DNA of 15,326 nt from Candidatus Omnitrophota bacterium (lineage in GTDB: Bacteria; Omnitrophota; JACPQZ01): assembly GCA_016190205.1 (NCBI GenBank), contig JACPQZ010000032.1, forward strand, positions 1 to 15,326. The letters are read 5' to 3'. Positions 14,983-15,326 of this stretch are shown here, one piece after another. Each line of letters starts with the position of its first letter. Within the stretch, counting starts at the first letter, position 1. The position numbers and the translations under genes are program-made. The notes below the pieces were generated by a model. That model searched no databases and was not told where the DNA came from. It saw nothing but the letters and a program-made list of their open reading frames with translations.

Positions 14983-15007
14983 CAAGACAGCCAAGAAAAG
15001 GGTACCG

Positions 15008-15031
15008 TAATGGGGGTCATAATGAGGGTCA
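15008..15031. repeat. Two tandem 12-bp repeats
   Basis: TAATGGGGGTCA (15008-15019) is followed directly by TAATGAGGGTCA (15020-15031), differing at one base. They sit 25 bp past the stop of the DruA-like gene. They could be a paired protein-binding site or the edge of a mobile element. Confidence 0.8.
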
Positions 15032-15050
15032 GGCCTTGATAATTTGCTAT
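15020..15050. mobile_element. Possible remnant end of a REP/IS200-type (Y1 transposase) element
   Basis: The sequence AGGGTCAGGCCTTGATAATT (15025-15044) resembles the GGGTCAGG(T/C)CTTGA-type motif that I recall at borders of REP-associated (Y1) transposase elements in many environmental genomes. No transposase gene is visible in the remaining 276 bp, so this would be a solo end, a decayed copy or the start of an element outside the window. The assignment rests on memory of the motif only. Confidence 0.3.
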
Positions 15051-15231
15051 TCGAACCGCTCCACCCCTCCCGGCGCCCGTACAAGGGTTCTAAAGCGCAT
15101 TGAGGTACTTCTTACGGTCTGGCAGGTCCGCAGATACGGCCAGCCGGGTGACCGAGACCGTAATGCGTTGTTGACTACGTTGACTTCTGATGTGGGAGAC
15201 CCGGCCGACTCTCGACCTCAATCACGCGAGC

Positions 15232-15263
15232 AAGCTGGGAAGCTGGGACGCTCGAACGCTCGA
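15232..15263. repeat. Octamer tandem array
   Basis: Two copies of AAGCTGGG (15232-15247) are followed by two copies of ACGCTCGA (15248-15263) and a partial ACGCG. All share the form A(A/C)GCT(G/C)G(G/A), so this is a four-unit, 8-bp-period array with two sub-types. Arrays of this kind occur in intergenic DNA of some environmental bacteria; the function is unknown. Confidence 0.7.
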
Positions 15264-15326
15264 ACGCGATGCTCATCCCTCACTGCCTGTGGTGCCTCTC
15301 CCTCACGATGCGTCCCCGCCCCATCC

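Larger units (their letters stand above)
14983..15326. other. Right intergenic flank, no gene recognised
   Basis: No convincing gene and no clear intrinsic terminator. One + frame runs without stops from 14979 to the window end, but it lacks an ATG and its second half is translated from short tandem repeats, so I do not call it. The stretch contains a 12-bp tandem duplication with an adjoining motif that recalls transposase element ends (15008-15050) and an octamer array (15232-15263). The last roughly 60 bases are C-rich, similar in character to the left flank. Confidence 0.6.

Noticed and set aside
15046-15075. tRNA 3'-end-like TTCGAACC, possible integrase attachment site
   Set aside because: The bases on either side of TTCGAAC do not form a T-arm stem, no acceptor stem or CCA pattern is seen, and no integrase gene or matching direct repeat at the left side was found.
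14979-15326. Stop-free + frame running off the right end of the window
   Set aside because: There is no ATG, no ribosome-binding site and no recognisable protein; half of it is translated from tandem octamers and C-rich sequence. A real gene starting at the edge cannot be fully excluded.

Overview
The window holds a six-gene, single-strand (+) cluster of about 14.5 kb (467-14982). It looks like a multi-gene defence island, closest in logic to Druantia and other systems built on YprA-type (DUF1998/MZB) helicases. The order is: a large protein I cannot assign (467-3370), a second unassigned protein (3370-4461), a giant DEAH helicase with a C-terminal DUF1998/MZB zinc region (DruE-like, 4461-10028), a Cas4/AddB-like PD-(D/E)XK nuclease with an apparent Fe-S cysteine set (10046-11275), a MORC/MutL-type GHKL ATPase (11405-12943), and a DUF4338 protein (DruA-like, 12940-14982).

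The junctions are tight: two TAATG stop-start overlaps (genes 1/2 and 2/3), a 17-bp gap (3/4), and one ATGA overlap (5/6). The only real gap is 129 bp before the GHKL gene and contains a GC-rich hairpin. The locus may therefore be two translational blocks: a four-gene helicase/nuclease block and a two-gene GHKL-DruA block. No methyltransferase, integrase, phosphorothioation (dnd) gene, 7-deazaguanine (dpd) gene or phospholipase-D nuclease gene is visible. As far as I know, this gene set does not match canonical Druantia I (druABCDE), II (druMFGE) or III (druHE), or DISARM.

Both flanks are non-coding and repetitive. The left flank (1-466) has an 85-bp-period degenerate direct repeat and three C-tract clusters that read as potential G-quadruplex sequence on the minus strand. 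The right flank (14983-15326) has a 12-bp tandem duplication beside a GGGTCAGGCCTTGA-type motif, which I associate with ends of REP/IS200-like transposase elements, and a short octamer tandem array. Such repeat-rich intergenic DNA fits an accessory island.

The organism appears to be a bacterium of moderately high GC with Shine-Dalgarno-type genes. I cannot assign a phylum from sequence alone. The C-rich and AAGCTGGG-type intergenic repeats remind me of environmental lineages such as Nitrospirota, but this is a weak impression.

A plausible working model is that the helicase translocates on foreign DNA, the Cas4-like nuclease cuts it, the GHKL ATPase acts as an ATP-gated DNA clamp or sensor, and DruA and the two unassigned proteins supply recognition or regulation. 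Only the domain assignments are supported by sequence; the joint mechanism is inference.
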